A stretch of DNA of 51,332 nucleotides, from NCBI GenBank assembly GCA_016718275.1, contig JADKEA010000018.1, positions 1-51,332 on the forward strand, in the 5' to 3' direction. The notes beneath the pieces are model-generated. The model had not been told where the DNA came from and did not search any database. It saw only the letters and a list, made by a program, of their open reading frames with translations. The DNA is from Candidatus Villigracilis affinis. Lineage in GTDB: Bacteria; Chloroflexota; Anaerolineae; Anaerolineales; Villigracilaceae. A program made the translations under genes and the position numbers. Shown here piece by piece: positions 23,335 to 30,839 of this stretch (the first letter of the stretch is position 1; the number at the start of each line of letters is the position of its first letter).

Positions 23335-23712
23335 ATGGACAAAACACTACGCATAATGATTGTTGAGGACAACCCACATGCGCGAGGCGCACTCTCAGCT
23401 TTTATCTCCACACTGGATTGGTTGACAGTCACCTGTGAGGCTTCAAACGGAGAGGAAGCAGTCGAAAAGATCAAGAGTCAGCCCCCAGACACGGTTTTGA
23501 TGGATATTCAAATGCCAGTTATGAATGGATTGAAAGCGACCCAGTACATCAAAAAGCGCTGGCCCCAGATCAAGGTTATCGCCCTTACTTTGTACCCAAA
23601 TTATTGTTTACAGGCAAAACAGGCGGGGGCAGATGCTTTTTTAATCAAAGGTTGTTCCGTGGAAGAGATGACCTCCACAATTCGCTCTGTAAATGGAATT
23701 GCACAAAAATAG
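23335..23712 (+). CDS. Single-domain response regulator (CheY-like receiver)
   Basis: 125 aa, only a receiver domain. Acidic residues 'IVEDN' bind Mg, the phosphoacceptor Asp is in 'TVLMDIQMPVMNGLKATQYIK', and the conserved Lys in 'AFLIKGCSVEEM'. There is no output domain, and no kinase is adjacent, so it probably works as a diffusible phospho-protein or a partner of the GAF kinase 1.4 kb upstream. The HTH found in the related NarL protein is absent and the stop codon is clean, so it is not an obvious truncation. Confidence 0.93.
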   Translation: MDKTLRIMIVEDNPHARGALSAFISTLDWLTVTCEASNGEEAVEKIKSQPPDTVLMDIQMPVMNGLKATQYIKKRWPQIKVIALTLYPNYCLQAKQAGADAFLIKGCSVEEMTSTIRSVNGIAQK

Positions 23713-23768
23713 GTGGACAATAAGCAGGATAAAAATGCTCCCAAAGGATAATCGAAAGGTTGAAAGTT

Positions 23769-24338
23769 CTAGGACTGAAGGTCTTTTTCGCCAGCGAGCA
23801 AGGCAATGACTTCATCTGATTTCATCACATCGCCGTAGGATTTGAGCGCCGCCATAAACGCCTTATGGACATGGTCTGCGGGGATGCTGGTGCCGCCAAA
23901 TTGCAGGTCACGAGTGGCACAGGCATCTTCGGCAACGATGACCTTGAAGCCGAAGTCGGCGGCCGCACGAGTGGTGGCGTCCACACACATATGACTCATC
24001 ATACCGGTGATAACAACGCGTTCAATTTTCCATTCTTTCAACATTTCAAGCAAATTCGTTTCGCGAAAAGAGTTGGGATAATGTTTATACACGATCGGTT
24101 CGCCTTCGAAATGCGCGGTTGCATCATGAATATCTGAGCCAGTGGATCCTTTTACAAAAAAGGGCGCATCAGGCTTCAAAGCAATATGCTGAATGTGGAC
24201 GTGATGTCCGCCATGCTCGCGGAAGCACTGCAAGAGCATATAGGCGTTCTTCGCCGCGGCCAGCGGATTCACGAGTTCGTATTTTCCGCCGGGAAAATAA
24301 TCTTTTTGGATGTCGATGACCAGTAATGCGGTTTTCAT
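23769..24338 (-). CDS. Cysteine hydrolase, isochorismatase-like
   Basis: 189 aa. The isochorismatase fold opens ALLVIDIQKDYFPGGKYEL with the catalytic Asp; Lys lies in 'IVYKHYPNSFRETNL', and the catalytic Cys in 'RVVITGMMSHMCVDATTRAA', completing the Asp-Lys-Cys triad of this family. Relatives hydrolyse nicotinamide, N-carbamoyl compounds or similar amides; the substrate is open. It begins 30 nt before, and on the same strand as, the M50-TPR gene's 3' end (24372), so they may be co-transcribed with M50-TPR first. Confidence 0.9.
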   Translation of the reverse strand: MKTALLVIDIQKDYFPGGKYELVNPLAAAKNAYMLLQCFREHGGHHVHIQHIALKPDAPFFVKGSTGSDIHDATAHFEGEPIVYKHYPNSFRETNLLEMLKEWKIERVVITGMMSHMCVDATTRAAADFGFKVIVAEDACATRDLQFGGTSIPADHVHKAFMAALKSYGDVMKSDEVIALLAGEKDLQS

Positions 24339-24371
24339 ATTGCTCCTTTGCCAAAATGCGACTCGATATCG

Positions 24372-25943
24372 TTAAATATTCTTTAACAATTCTTCGGCCT
24401 GCCGTTTCAAGTGTAACTTATTTGCCATTGCAAAAGCAGATTGAAAATCGGCGGAGGCTTTTTCAGGATTGTTCAAGGCTTGGTGACATTTTCCACGCCC
24501 AAGGTATAGGTCCGCTTCGCGTGGGGCGAGTTGGATCGCGTGTGTGTAATCGGCGATCGCTTTTTCGAATTCCTTATTGGCACGGTAGGCATCAGCGCGG
24601 CCTTGATAAGCAAGGAAGGAGCGCGGCATTTTCGCAATGGCACGCGCATAATAATCCTCTGCCCAATCGAGATAGCCTTCATAAAGCGTCAGGTTGATCG
24701 GTGAGACAGTCAATGCATCCTTGTCAGAAAGACGAATCGCGGCATCCTGATCCGTATGGGCGGCATCCAGATTTCCCAACTTGAAATGTGCCATCGAGCG
24801 CACCATATAGAAAAGCGGGAACTGTGACATCAGGGAGATCGCCTTGTTCAGTTCAAGCAGGGCTGGCGCATATTCCTGTCGATCCATCATGATCGAGGCG
24901 CGGTCAAAATAAGGGACGGCCCAATTCGGGCTGACTTCCTGCGCGCGCGAAAAATAATCAAGCGCGGTTTCATAGTCCTTCTCCATCAAGCATAATTCCC
25001 CGCGCAATTCCAATGCAACGTAGCTTTTCGGGTTGAGTTTCAAGGCCCGTTCAATGTCCGCGAGAGCGCGTTCCTTTTGCATGACGTTCAACAGACAGGC
25101 TGCGCGCGCCAGATAATGAGCGGACTGTTCAGGCTCGCGTTCAATCTCAAGAGTATATAACTGTGCGGCGCGTTCGTAATCCCCTTGCAGGTAATAATAG
25201 CCAGAGCGTTTGAATAAATAATTCACACCCAAATTGATCCAACGCAGAACCGAACGATTCAATGTACCGATCGCCAGCGCGATCAACACACAGGAAGCCA
25301 GCAGAAGATAATCATGCGTGCGCAATCCAAAAGCGATCAAGCCCAGCAAAACGGGAATGCTGACCAGCATCGTGATCAGGTCGGCATTGCTCCTCCCGAA
25401 TAAGCCATCCAACACCGCATGCATGATGTTCCCCCCATCGAGCGGATAGATCGGCAGCAGATTGAACACAACCAGAATGATATTCAAAAGTGCCAGAGAA
25501 AAACACAACTCGATGAATGTCTGCACCCAGATAAACAACTCAGGTTCAAGTCCGCGCGGCGCGAAGACATACAGAAGGATATACACCGCCACAAATACGA
25601 ATCCAAGGAACACGTTCACCAACGGCCCAGCCGCAGAGATCGCTAAATTATGCAGGGGTTTTTCTGGTTTGCGCTCCAAATTCGTCAGTCCACCCAATAA
25701 CCAGATGATAATACTTTTCACTTCCACGCCCGCCAGCTTTGCCGCCAGCGCATGTCCCAACTCATGCAGCAAAATGCACAAGACAAACCCCACCAGCCAT
25801 AGCAGGGCAAGCAGCGTGCTTCTAAAATCAACCGGACGAAAGATGAAATAAGTGATCAATACGCTAAAAATCATGGAAAAATGGAAACGGACATCCATTT
25901 TGCCTATACGCATCAATCGTATTGAAGATGACAGCCACTTCAA
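24372..25943 (-). CDS. Site-2-type M50 metalloprotease fused to TPR repeats
   Basis: 523 aa. The N-terminal half is an intramembrane zinc protease: LLHELGHALAAKLAGVEVKS carries HExxH in a membrane helix, and 'PIYPLDGGNIMHAVL' the third ligand Asp. About six hydrophobic helices are seen, ending near residue 240. The remaining ~280 residues are tetratricopeptide repeats (for example 'EREPEQSAHYLARAACLLN', 'NPKSYVALELRGELC', 'DLYLGRGKCHQALNNPEKA'), a protein-binding platform on the cytoplasmic side. The translated start is a TTG at 25943; ATGs at 25913 or 25898 are alternatives. Substrates might be membrane-bound regulators, by analogy with SpoIVFB/RseP. Confidence 0.92.
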   Translation of the reverse strand: MKWLSSSIRLMRIGKMDVRFHFSMIFSVLITYFIFRPVDFRSTLLALLWLVGFVLCILLHELGHALAAKLAGVEVKSIIIWLLGGLTNLERKPEKPLHNLAISAAGPLVNVFLGFVFVAVYILLYVFAPRGLEPELFIWVQTFIELCFSLALLNIILVVFNLLPIYPLDGGNIMHAVLDGLFGRSNADLITMLVSIPVLLGLIAFGLRTHDYLLLASCVLIALAIGTLNRSVLRWINLGVNYLFKRSGYYYLQGDYERAAQLYTLEIEREPEQSAHYLARAACLLNVMQKERALADIERALKLNPKSYVALELRGELCLMEKDYETALDYFSRAQEVSPNWAVPYFDRASIMMDRQEYAPALLELNKAISLMSQFPLFYMVRSMAHFKLGNLDAAHTDQDAAIRLSDKDALTVSPINLTLYEGYLDWAEDYYARAIAKMPRSFLAYQGRADAYRANKEFEKAIADYTHAIQLAPREADLYLGRGKCHQALNNPEKASADFQSAFAMANKLHLKRQAEELLKNI

Positions 25944-25998
25944 GATGAATCACTCGCCTCGCAACCAGACCCCAAACCTGCTCGCCACAATTTGAAAT

Positions 25999-26622
25999 TT
26001 ACTTGCGTCCAAAATCTGCGGGATTCTCGCCCCACAACCCAGTATCCCATTTGATGATCTTGTCCTCGGGAAGTTCGTTCTCGGCCAGCCAATTCTCCGC
26101 GCTGCGGATGATCGCAAAAAGGACGGCGTTCTTTGGCGTGTGTTTCAAATTCGTTTTGCAAATCCCCGTGGCAACCCAGGCAATGGCATTTTCTGAATCA
26201 GAATAAATGGGGACATGCATGTTGTGCTTGGCTTGCCAGGTCAACGCATGGACAATCGCCAGGAACTCCCCCACATTGTTCGTGCCTGCCGCGTACGGCC
26301 CGGCGAAAAAGATTTCCTCACCCGTCTCCGTATTCACACCGCGATATTCAAGTTTGCCCGGCGAGCCGCTGCAAGCCGCATCTACACAAATGGATGGCAG
26401 GATCGGCTTCGCGCTTGCCATTTTCCATTTTCCATGAGAAGAGGGTTTCCCTTTGTAATCATCATATTGTTTCAGAAAGGCAGCATCTGCCTCGGCTTCA
26501 CTTTCAAAAGCCTTGAACTGCGCACCGACCACGCCCTTCACCTGCTTCTCACAATCCGCCCATGTTGTGAAGACACCTGTCTTACGGCCTTTCCATACAA
26601 CATAAAATTTCTTCTTTGCCAT
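25999..26622 (-). CDS. Ribonuclease H with N-terminal viroplasmin-like hybrid-binding domain
   Basis: 207 aa. Residues 1-55 form the hybrid-binding (Caulimovirus VI-like) domain of eukaryote-type RNases H: MAKKKFYVVWKGRKTGVFTT followed by 'WADCEKQVKGVVGAQFKAF'. The C-terminal domain carries the acidic residues of RNase H: Asp in 'SICVDAACSG', Glu in 'GEFLAIVHAL', Asp in 'IYSDSENAIAW' and a final Asp near the C-terminus (PADFGRK), so it should be active on RNA-DNA hybrids. The type is often seen in Firmicutes and Chloroflexi. It is transcribed alone towards M50-TPR, with 55 nt between them. Confidence 0.9.
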   Translation of the reverse strand: MAKKKFYVVWKGRKTGVFTTWADCEKQVKGVVGAQFKAFESEAEADAAFLKQYDDYKGKPSSHGKWKMASAKPILPSICVDAACSGSPGKLEYRGVNTETGEEIFFAGPYAAGTNNVGEFLAIVHALTWQAKHNMHVPIYSDSENAIAWVATGICKTNLKHTPKNAVLFAIIRSAENWLAENELPEDKIIKWDTGLWGENPADFGRK

Positions 26623-26689
26623 ACATCAATTTTACATCAAAGTGAAGCGGACGAGATAATTACCCCATCCGTCTTCATGAATATCTGTC

Positions 26690-26717
26690 TTGACAAAAAG
26701 TTGTATTCACGTAAAAT
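26690..26717 (+). promoter_or_regulatory. Strong sigma-70-like promoter before the structured leader RNA
   Basis: TTGACA (26690-26695), a 16-nt spacer and TAAAAT (26712-26717). It would start transcription near 26724, more than 200 nt before the sulfurtransferase ATG. Confidence 0.7.
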
Positions 26718-26723
26718 ACGCCA

Positions 26724-26905
26724 ACTCATATGACAAGCTATCACTTTTGCTCCTGTCTATGGCGGGGTTCGTAACCACCGCCCAAGACGACCATCCGCAA
26801 CAAGCAGTCAACGACTTAGGCCAGTGGAACGCCCCCGCGTCATGTTATGATCCGCGCAGGAATGTTCGCTGTCCTTTTGTTTTATGTTGACTGCTTGTTT
26901 TTTTT
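26724..26905 (+). ncRNA. Putative structured non-coding RNA or 5' leader with terminator
   Basis: From the expected transcription start to a run of T there are ~180 nt with clear helices: GACA/AGC (26732-26738) with GCT..TGTC; GGCGGGGTT (26761-26769) with AACCACCGCC (26773-26782); and a 14-bp perfect closing stem, AACAAGCAGTCAAC (26799-26812) with GTTGACTGCTTGTT (26886-26899), followed by T6. Inside this stem a smaller hairpin CGCGTCAT/ATGATCCGCG is seen. No open frame fits. It may be an independent small RNA (6S-sized) or an attenuator for the sulfurtransferase gene 36 nt downstream. No known riboswitch consensus was matched with confidence. Confidence 0.6.
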
Positions 26906-26940
26906 GACTATTACAAACTTTAGAAAAAGGAAACTATAAA

Positions 26941-27780
26941 ATGTCTTATGCTCACCCCGAATATCTGGTCGACACCGAATGGGTTGCCAATCACTTGAAC
27001 GACGCGAACGTCCGCGTCATTGAATCAGACGAAGACCCGTTGCTGTATGCGATCGGTCACATCCCAGGCGCGGTGCAGGTGGATTGGTTCAGCACGCTCC
27101 AGCATCCCCTGCGCCGTGATTTCGTCACCAAAGAGCAGTTCGAAGAAGTGGCGTCCACGCTTGGCATTACCAACGACACCACCGTCGTCTTTTATGGCGA
27201 CAAGTCCAATTGGTTCGCATGCTACGCACTGTGGCTCTTTCAATACTATGGCCACACCAACGTCAAGATCATGAACGGCGGACGCACCAAATGGGAGCAG
27301 GAGAAAAGGCCGCTCGTGAAGGAAGTGCCCTCGTATGCCCGAACAACTTACAGCGCGAAAGAAGCGGATAAGTCCATTCGCGCCTTCCGCGATGACATCT
27401 TCAAACAGATCGAAACGAAGAGGCCGATGGTGGATGTCCGCTCGCCGAAGGAATACTCTGGCGAATTGACCCACATGCCGAACTATCCGCAGGAAGGTGC
27501 GACACGCGGCGGGCACATCCCCGGCGCGGTGAGCATTCCCTGGTCGCAGGCGGTCAACGAAGCGGATGCGACGTTCAAAACGACCGAGGAACTGGTGGCC
27601 CTCTATGAAGGAAAAAACATCAAACCCGACGGAGAGATCATTGCGTACTGCCGCATCGGCGAACGCTCGTCGCTGACCTGGTTCGTGTTGAAGTATCTGC
27701 TGGGATACGAGAAGGTCAAGAACTATGACGGTTCATGGACCGAATGGGGCAACCTTGTGGATGCGCCGATCGAGAAGTAA
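26941..27780 (+). CDS. Sulfurtransferase, two rhodanese domains (thiosulfate/3-mercaptopyruvate type)
   Basis: 279 aa, two rhodanese domains in tandem. The N-terminal one (about 10-130) is inactive in the usual way; its 'IPGAVQVDWF' strand and lack of a loop Cys show this. The C-terminal one has the active-site loop CRIGERSS with Cys near 237, a form typical of thiosulfate sulfurtransferase more than of mercaptopyruvate enzymes, and 'GSWTEWGNLVDAPIE' at the C-terminus. It transfers sulfane sulfur to cyanide or to a sulfur acceptor. AAAAAGGAAAC precedes the ATG. The sufE-like gene follows 70 nt later, so sulfur delivery to Fe-S assembly is a sensible context. Confidence 0.93.
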   Translation: MSYAHPEYLVDTEWVANHLNDANVRVIESDEDPLLYAIGHIPGAVQVDWFSTLQHPLRRDFVTKEQFEEVASTLGITNDTTVVFYGDKSNWFACYALWLFQYYGHTNVKIMNGGRTKWEQEKRPLVKEVPSYARTTYSAKEADKSIRAFRDDIFKQIETKRPMVDVRSPKEYSGELTHMPNYPQEGATRGGHIPGAVSIPWSQAVNEADATFKTTEELVALYEGKNIKPDGEIIAYCRIGERSSLTWFVLKYLLGYEKVKNYDGSWTEWGNLVDAPIEK

Positions 27781-27786
27781 ATATAG

Positions 27787-27843
27787 GTTCGTGTTGAGCG
27801 TAGTCGAAACACCGCCCTTCGACTGTGCTGAAGGCGAATGAAC
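27787..27843. repeat. Small intergenic palindromic repeat
   Basis: AGTCGAA (27802-27808) and TTCGACT (27818-27824) form a hairpin in a sequence of the 'GAGCGTAGTCGAA...TTCGAC' kind, similar in style to the interior of the MITE-like elements in this window. Only one copy is seen here. Confidence 0.4.
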
Positions 27844-27850
27844 GAGGATT

Positions 27851-28279
27851 ATGACCCTGCCAACCAAACTGCAAGAGATCGTGGATGATATCGCCAGCAT
27901 GAGCCGCGAGGAAAAACTCGAGACGCTGATCGCGTACGCGGAATCCATGCCTGACCTGCCCGAGCGTTTCAAAGATGAACGCTCCAAAATGGAACCCGTT
28001 CCCGAGTGCATGACGCCTGTATTCATCATTGCTGAAAAACTGGAAAGCGGTGGAATCTTTTTCCACCTCGACATTCCCCCGCAATCCCCTACCGTGCGCG
28101 GACTTGCCTCCATTCTCACCAACGGGTTGAATGGCTGTTCGCTCGAAGAGATCATCTCCGTACCCGCGGATTTTTACATCCCGATGAATTTGCAGGAGGC
28201 CGTGTCACAGCAGCGCATCAACGGCTTCATCGGTGTGCTGGCCCATATGAAGCAGGCGGCTGTAAAAGCATCTTCGTAA
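27851..28279 (+). CDS. SufE-like Fe-S cluster assembly protein
   Basis: 142 aa, the length of SufE. SufE takes persulfide sulfur from the cysteine desulfurase SufS and passes it to SufB. The catalytic Cys of SufE lies in a 'V.GC.S.V' motif; here it is VPECMTPVF, with Cys near residue 53, so the key residue is retained. 'GGIFFHLDIPPQSPTVRGLASIL' and 'INGFIGVLAHMK' match the rest of the fold. No sufB, sufC, sufD or sufS gene is in the window. It may share the rhodanese transcript, so both could supply sulfur for cluster synthesis. Confidence 0.93.
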   Translation: MTLPTKLQEIVDDIASMSREEKLETLIAYAESMPDLPERFKDERSKMEPVPECMTPVFIIAEKLESGGIFFHLDIPPQSPTVRGLASILTNGLNGCSLEEIISVPADFYIPMNLQEAVSQQRINGFIGVLAHMKQAAVKASS

Positions 28280-28286
28280 AACAAAG

Positions 28287-28314
28287 CGTCCCGCAGGGTA
28301 AATCCTGCGGGACG
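28287..28314. terminator. Bidirectional terminator between sufE-like and CBS genes
   Basis: CGTCCCGCAGG (28287-28297) pairs perfectly with CCTGCGGGACG (28304-28314), 6-nt loop. On the minus strand CTTTGTTTT follows the hairpin. Confidence 0.88.
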
Positions 28315-28321
28315 TTGACTT

Positions 28322-28735
28322 TCAGTCTTTCTTTTCTTCTTCCCACCCTTGCTCTTCAACTGACATAAAAATATCAGTGGCAGAGATCAGGCCGATCAAT
28401 GATCCGTGTTCATCTGCAATGGGCAGGTGATGGAATTTGTGTTTCTGCATCAACTGCGAACACTCCATCAAGGTCCATTCGGCGCGGCCTGTGATGATGG
28501 GGCCAGACATAATCTCACGCACGGTGATCTCGGCGGGGTTGCGATTCACCGCCACGATCTTGTCGCGGATATCAGTGGTGGTGACGATTCCATAGGATGG
28601 ATTTTTTTCGCTGATATCCACCACCACACTGTGGATATTGCGGCGGCGCATGAGCGTCATGGCATAGGAAACACTTGAATCGGGGTCAACAACAACAACA
28701 GGACTGGACATCCAATCTCGAACTAAATGCGGCAT
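28322..28735 (-). CDS. CBS domain-pair protein
   Basis: 137 aa, two CBS domains and nothing else. The first contains 'VRDWMSSPVVVVDPDSSVSYAMTLMRRRNIHSVVV' and 'GIVTTTDIRDK'; the second 'VREIMSGPIITGRAEWTLMECSQLMQKHKFHHLPIADEHGSLIGLISATDIF'. The 'TTTDI' and 'SATDI' turns are the usual ribose/phosphate contacts, so adenosine nucleotides are likely ligands. Stand-alone CBS pairs are energy or nucleotide sensors acting on unknown partners. It is transcribed towards the sufE-like gene and ends at the shared terminator. Confidence 0.93.
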   Translation of the reverse strand: MPHLVRDWMSSPVVVVDPDSSVSYAMTLMRRRNIHSVVVDISEKNPSYGIVTTTDIRDKIVAVNRNPAEITVREIMSGPIITGRAEWTLMECSQLMQKHKFHHLPIADEHGSLIGLISATDIFMSVEEQGWEEEKKD

Positions 28736-28763
28736 GGGATTCTCCTCAATAAGTGGGTACAGT

Positions 28764-29699
28764 TTACTTGATTACCAATTTTACAGCATCCATCGCCAGC
28801 CAGGAGCCATCGGCGGCGCTAATGTCTTGAATTTCCAGGTAGATGGTCGTCCCTGGTGGAATACCTTCGAGTGTGAAAGTTTCGTTGAATGTGCCGGGCG
28901 CGCCAAAATCGGGGGCCGTGACCATCACTGGGCCTGCGGCAAATTGATTGCCTGCTTCGTCGTAGATGAAATAGGTCAGGTTGTTTTCAAACGGCGCAAT
29001 GCTGACCGTTCCGCTGACTTGCACACTGCCAGAGGCTTCAGCGCCATTGACAGGAGCCGTAATCTCAACGATCCGTTTTGCGCCTTCGGGGGTGGCAGTG
29101 GTGTAATTGACCATCCGCAGTTGATTGTTCACGAGGGCGTAGCGGCGCGTGGTTGGCAGGGTGGGACAGCATCCGCCGTCCTGCGCGCCATGTGTGATCG
29201 CATCGAGAAACACCTCGCCGTTTTCAATGGACATGCTGTTGATCATCGGGCGGTCATCAATGAAGGTGGAAGTGAGGAAGACGGGCAGTCCGTTCACGTT
29301 CGAATAAATGGTGAGCAGACCAAAATTGCCTGTTCCACCGTAGTTTTCCAAAAAGATGGCGGCAATCTCATTCACACCGTCACCTGTCAGGTCACCAACG
29401 GAGACGAATTGGGTCAGCCCGATATAGGCAAAATCCAAGGTGGTGGCATCGGTGCCCTGCTGATATTTGCCGTCAGTCAATTGGATGACGGCGCGGTCGT
29501 CACGTGCGCCGAGTTGGTACTGGGCATTCTTGAGCTGGTCAGCGGTGAGGCTGGGAGCGGCTTCCGTCGGCGCTGGGATTGTCTCTTGAACAGGAGCAGG
29601 CGTCGGTGCGTTGGAGGCGGGCGCAGTCAATCCGCAGGCGAGGGTTGCGAGAGTCAAAGCCAGAATGAGGCTGGTTAAATGTTTGTAATTCAAAATCAA
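28764..29699 (-). CDS. Lipoprotein with Gmad2-like immunoglobulin domain
   Basis: 311 aa. The N-terminus is a lipoprotein signal with lipobox LATLAC (Cys 22), followed by a Pro/Thr/Ala-rich linker (TPAPVQETIPAPTEAAPS). The middle has an integrin/FG-GAP-like stretch, VSVGDLTGDGVNEIAAIFLE, seen in bacterial surface proteins that count 'GDxNGDG'-type calcium loops. The C-terminal ~100 residues (RIVEITAPVNGAEASGSVQVSG onward) form a Gmad2-like beta sandwich. It should sit on the outer face of the membrane. Its function is not known. The second lipoprotein gene lies 7 nt upstream, so the two are an operon. Confidence 0.8.
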   Translation of the reverse strand: MILNYKHLTSLILALTLATLACGLTAPASNAPTPAPVQETIPAPTEAAPSLTADQLKNAQYQLGARDDRAVIQLTDGKYQQGTDATTLDFAYIGLTQFVSVGDLTGDGVNEIAAIFLENYGGTGNFGLLTIYSNVNGLPVFLTSTFIDDRPMINSMSIENGEVFLDAITHGAQDGGCCPTLPTTRRYALVNNQLRMVNYTTATPEGAKRIVEITAPVNGAEASGSVQVSGTVSIAPFENNLTYFIYDEAGNQFAAGPVMVTAPDFGAPGTFNETFTLEGIPPGTTIYLEIQDISAADGSWLAMDAVKLVIK

Positions 29700-29706
29700 G
29701 CTCCTT

Positions 29707-30756
29707 TCATTTGATCGTGAACGTGGAAAAAACGGTGTACATTTTGTTCATGATGGCGTTTCGGTCGAATTCGGTGACGGTATCGGGCGGGAAGTTGCCG
29801 ATGTTGGCGGAATGCATGTGATAGATGACCTCATAACAGATGTTGTTGTAGGCCATGCGATAGATTTCCTGCTCGTACAGATTGCCTGCCCCAACGCCAG
29901 CAGATGTGGAATGGACGAAGGTGAATCCGTTGATCACTTCGTTGCCGACAATTTGTTCAATTGCGCCGCCGTTCGGATTCGAATCAGTGCAGGATGCAAC
30001 CATTTGCGGGTCTGCACTGGAGCCGAGGAAGAAGTAGGCTTCGCTGAGGTTTGTTTTCATATAGGTCTCGTTGTCGTTCACGTAAAGAGCCAGTTCGGGG
30101 ACGATCTTGTAATTGCTGAACACGGGAAAGACAGGCGCGAAGTAATCAGAATATGTGAGCGATACCCCGTTGGCGGGGTTGAAATACTGGAAGTATTGCT
30201 CGCTCTTGCCAGGCGGGTTGACCGCGACCCGCAGTACGAATTGAATTACATCGGTGACGGGGCTGAGTGTGATGAAATAATCCTGCGTGGCAGGCAGTAC
30301 GCCGCGCCAGGCAGTGCAATCGGAATCCTGCTGAGGGCACAGGATGACCCCATCTGCGCCTTTGATCTGCAGGGGGATGTAGGTCCAGTTGTTGTCGGCG
30401 GATTGCGGCAATACAGAGACCGACATGATCTGTCCCTTCATGGCGTTGACGGAATACGTTTTGCTTTTGTTGATCTCGATGAAATCGGTGATATCAGCAT
30501 AGGTACCATTGGCAGGGAATTGAATCAAACTGGGCTGGCTTGCGGGATCAGGTGTGTTTGTGGGTGCTACAAAGGTCGGAAAGCCTTCTGTGGGTATGGG
30601 GGTAAAGGTCAGCGTGGGAATAGGCGTGAATTGAAGCGTTTGAGTGGGCAGCGGAGCATTTTCCACGGGCGGCTGTGTTGGGGGAATAGCAGGTGTGGAT
30701 ACAGCACAGGCTGTGAGGAAGGCAAGAAGAAAGAGGAAAGAAGGGATTTTTTTCAT
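29707..30756 (-). CDS. Putative lipoprotein of unknown function
   Basis: 349 aa from the ATG at 30754-30756; the ORF extends 24 codons upstream into a repeat, but MKKIPSFLFLLAFLTACAVS is a complete lipoprotein signal (lipobox FLTAC, Cys 17). A Pro/Thr-rich spacer follows. The mature part contains strand-rich stretches such as 'DYFITLSPVTDVIQFVLRVAV' and 'ICYEVIYHMHSANIGNFPPDTV', the latter typical of DUF-type extracytoplasmic proteins with no assigned role. It is the first gene of a two-lipoprotein operon. I do not recognise a named family. Confidence 0.7.
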   Translation of the reverse strand: MKKIPSFLFLLAFLTACAVSTPAIPPTQPPVENAPLPTQTLQFTPIPTLTFTPIPTEGFPTFVAPTNTPDPASQPSLIQFPANGTYADITDFIEINKSKTYSVNAMKGQIMSVSVLPQSADNNWTYIPLQIKGADGVILCPQQDSDCTAWRGVLPATQDYFITLSPVTDVIQFVLRVAVNPPGKSEQYFQYFNPANGVSLTYSDYFAPVFPVFSNYKIVPELALYVNDNETYMKTNLSEAYFFLGSSADPQMVASCTDSNPNGGAIEQIVGNEVINGFTFVHSTSAGVGAGNLYEQEIYRMAYNNICYEVIYHMHSANIGNFPPDTVTEFDRNAIMNKMYTVFSTFTIK

Positions 30757-30773
30757 GGGCTTATGTTTTTTAC

Positions 30774-30839
30774 AGGTTGGCAGGTTTACAAGTTTATAGG
30801 TTGAACCTTCAAACCTTCCAACTTTCAAACTTTCAACCT
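30774..30839. repeat. AGGTTGAA-rich short tandem/inverted repeat
   Basis: Two halves run in opposite sense: AGGTTGGCAGGTTTACAAGT..AGGTTGAA and CCTTCAAACCTTCCAACTTTCAAACTTTCAACC. It overlaps the last codons of the thiolase gene and the upstream region of the lipoprotein operon. Confidence 0.5.

Noticed and set aside
26821..26840. T-box-like motif (AGTGGAACGCCCCCGCG) in the leader RNA
   Set aside because: It resembles the T-box antiterminator consensus only in part, the specifier-loop architecture is absent and the downstream gene is not an amino-acid gene.
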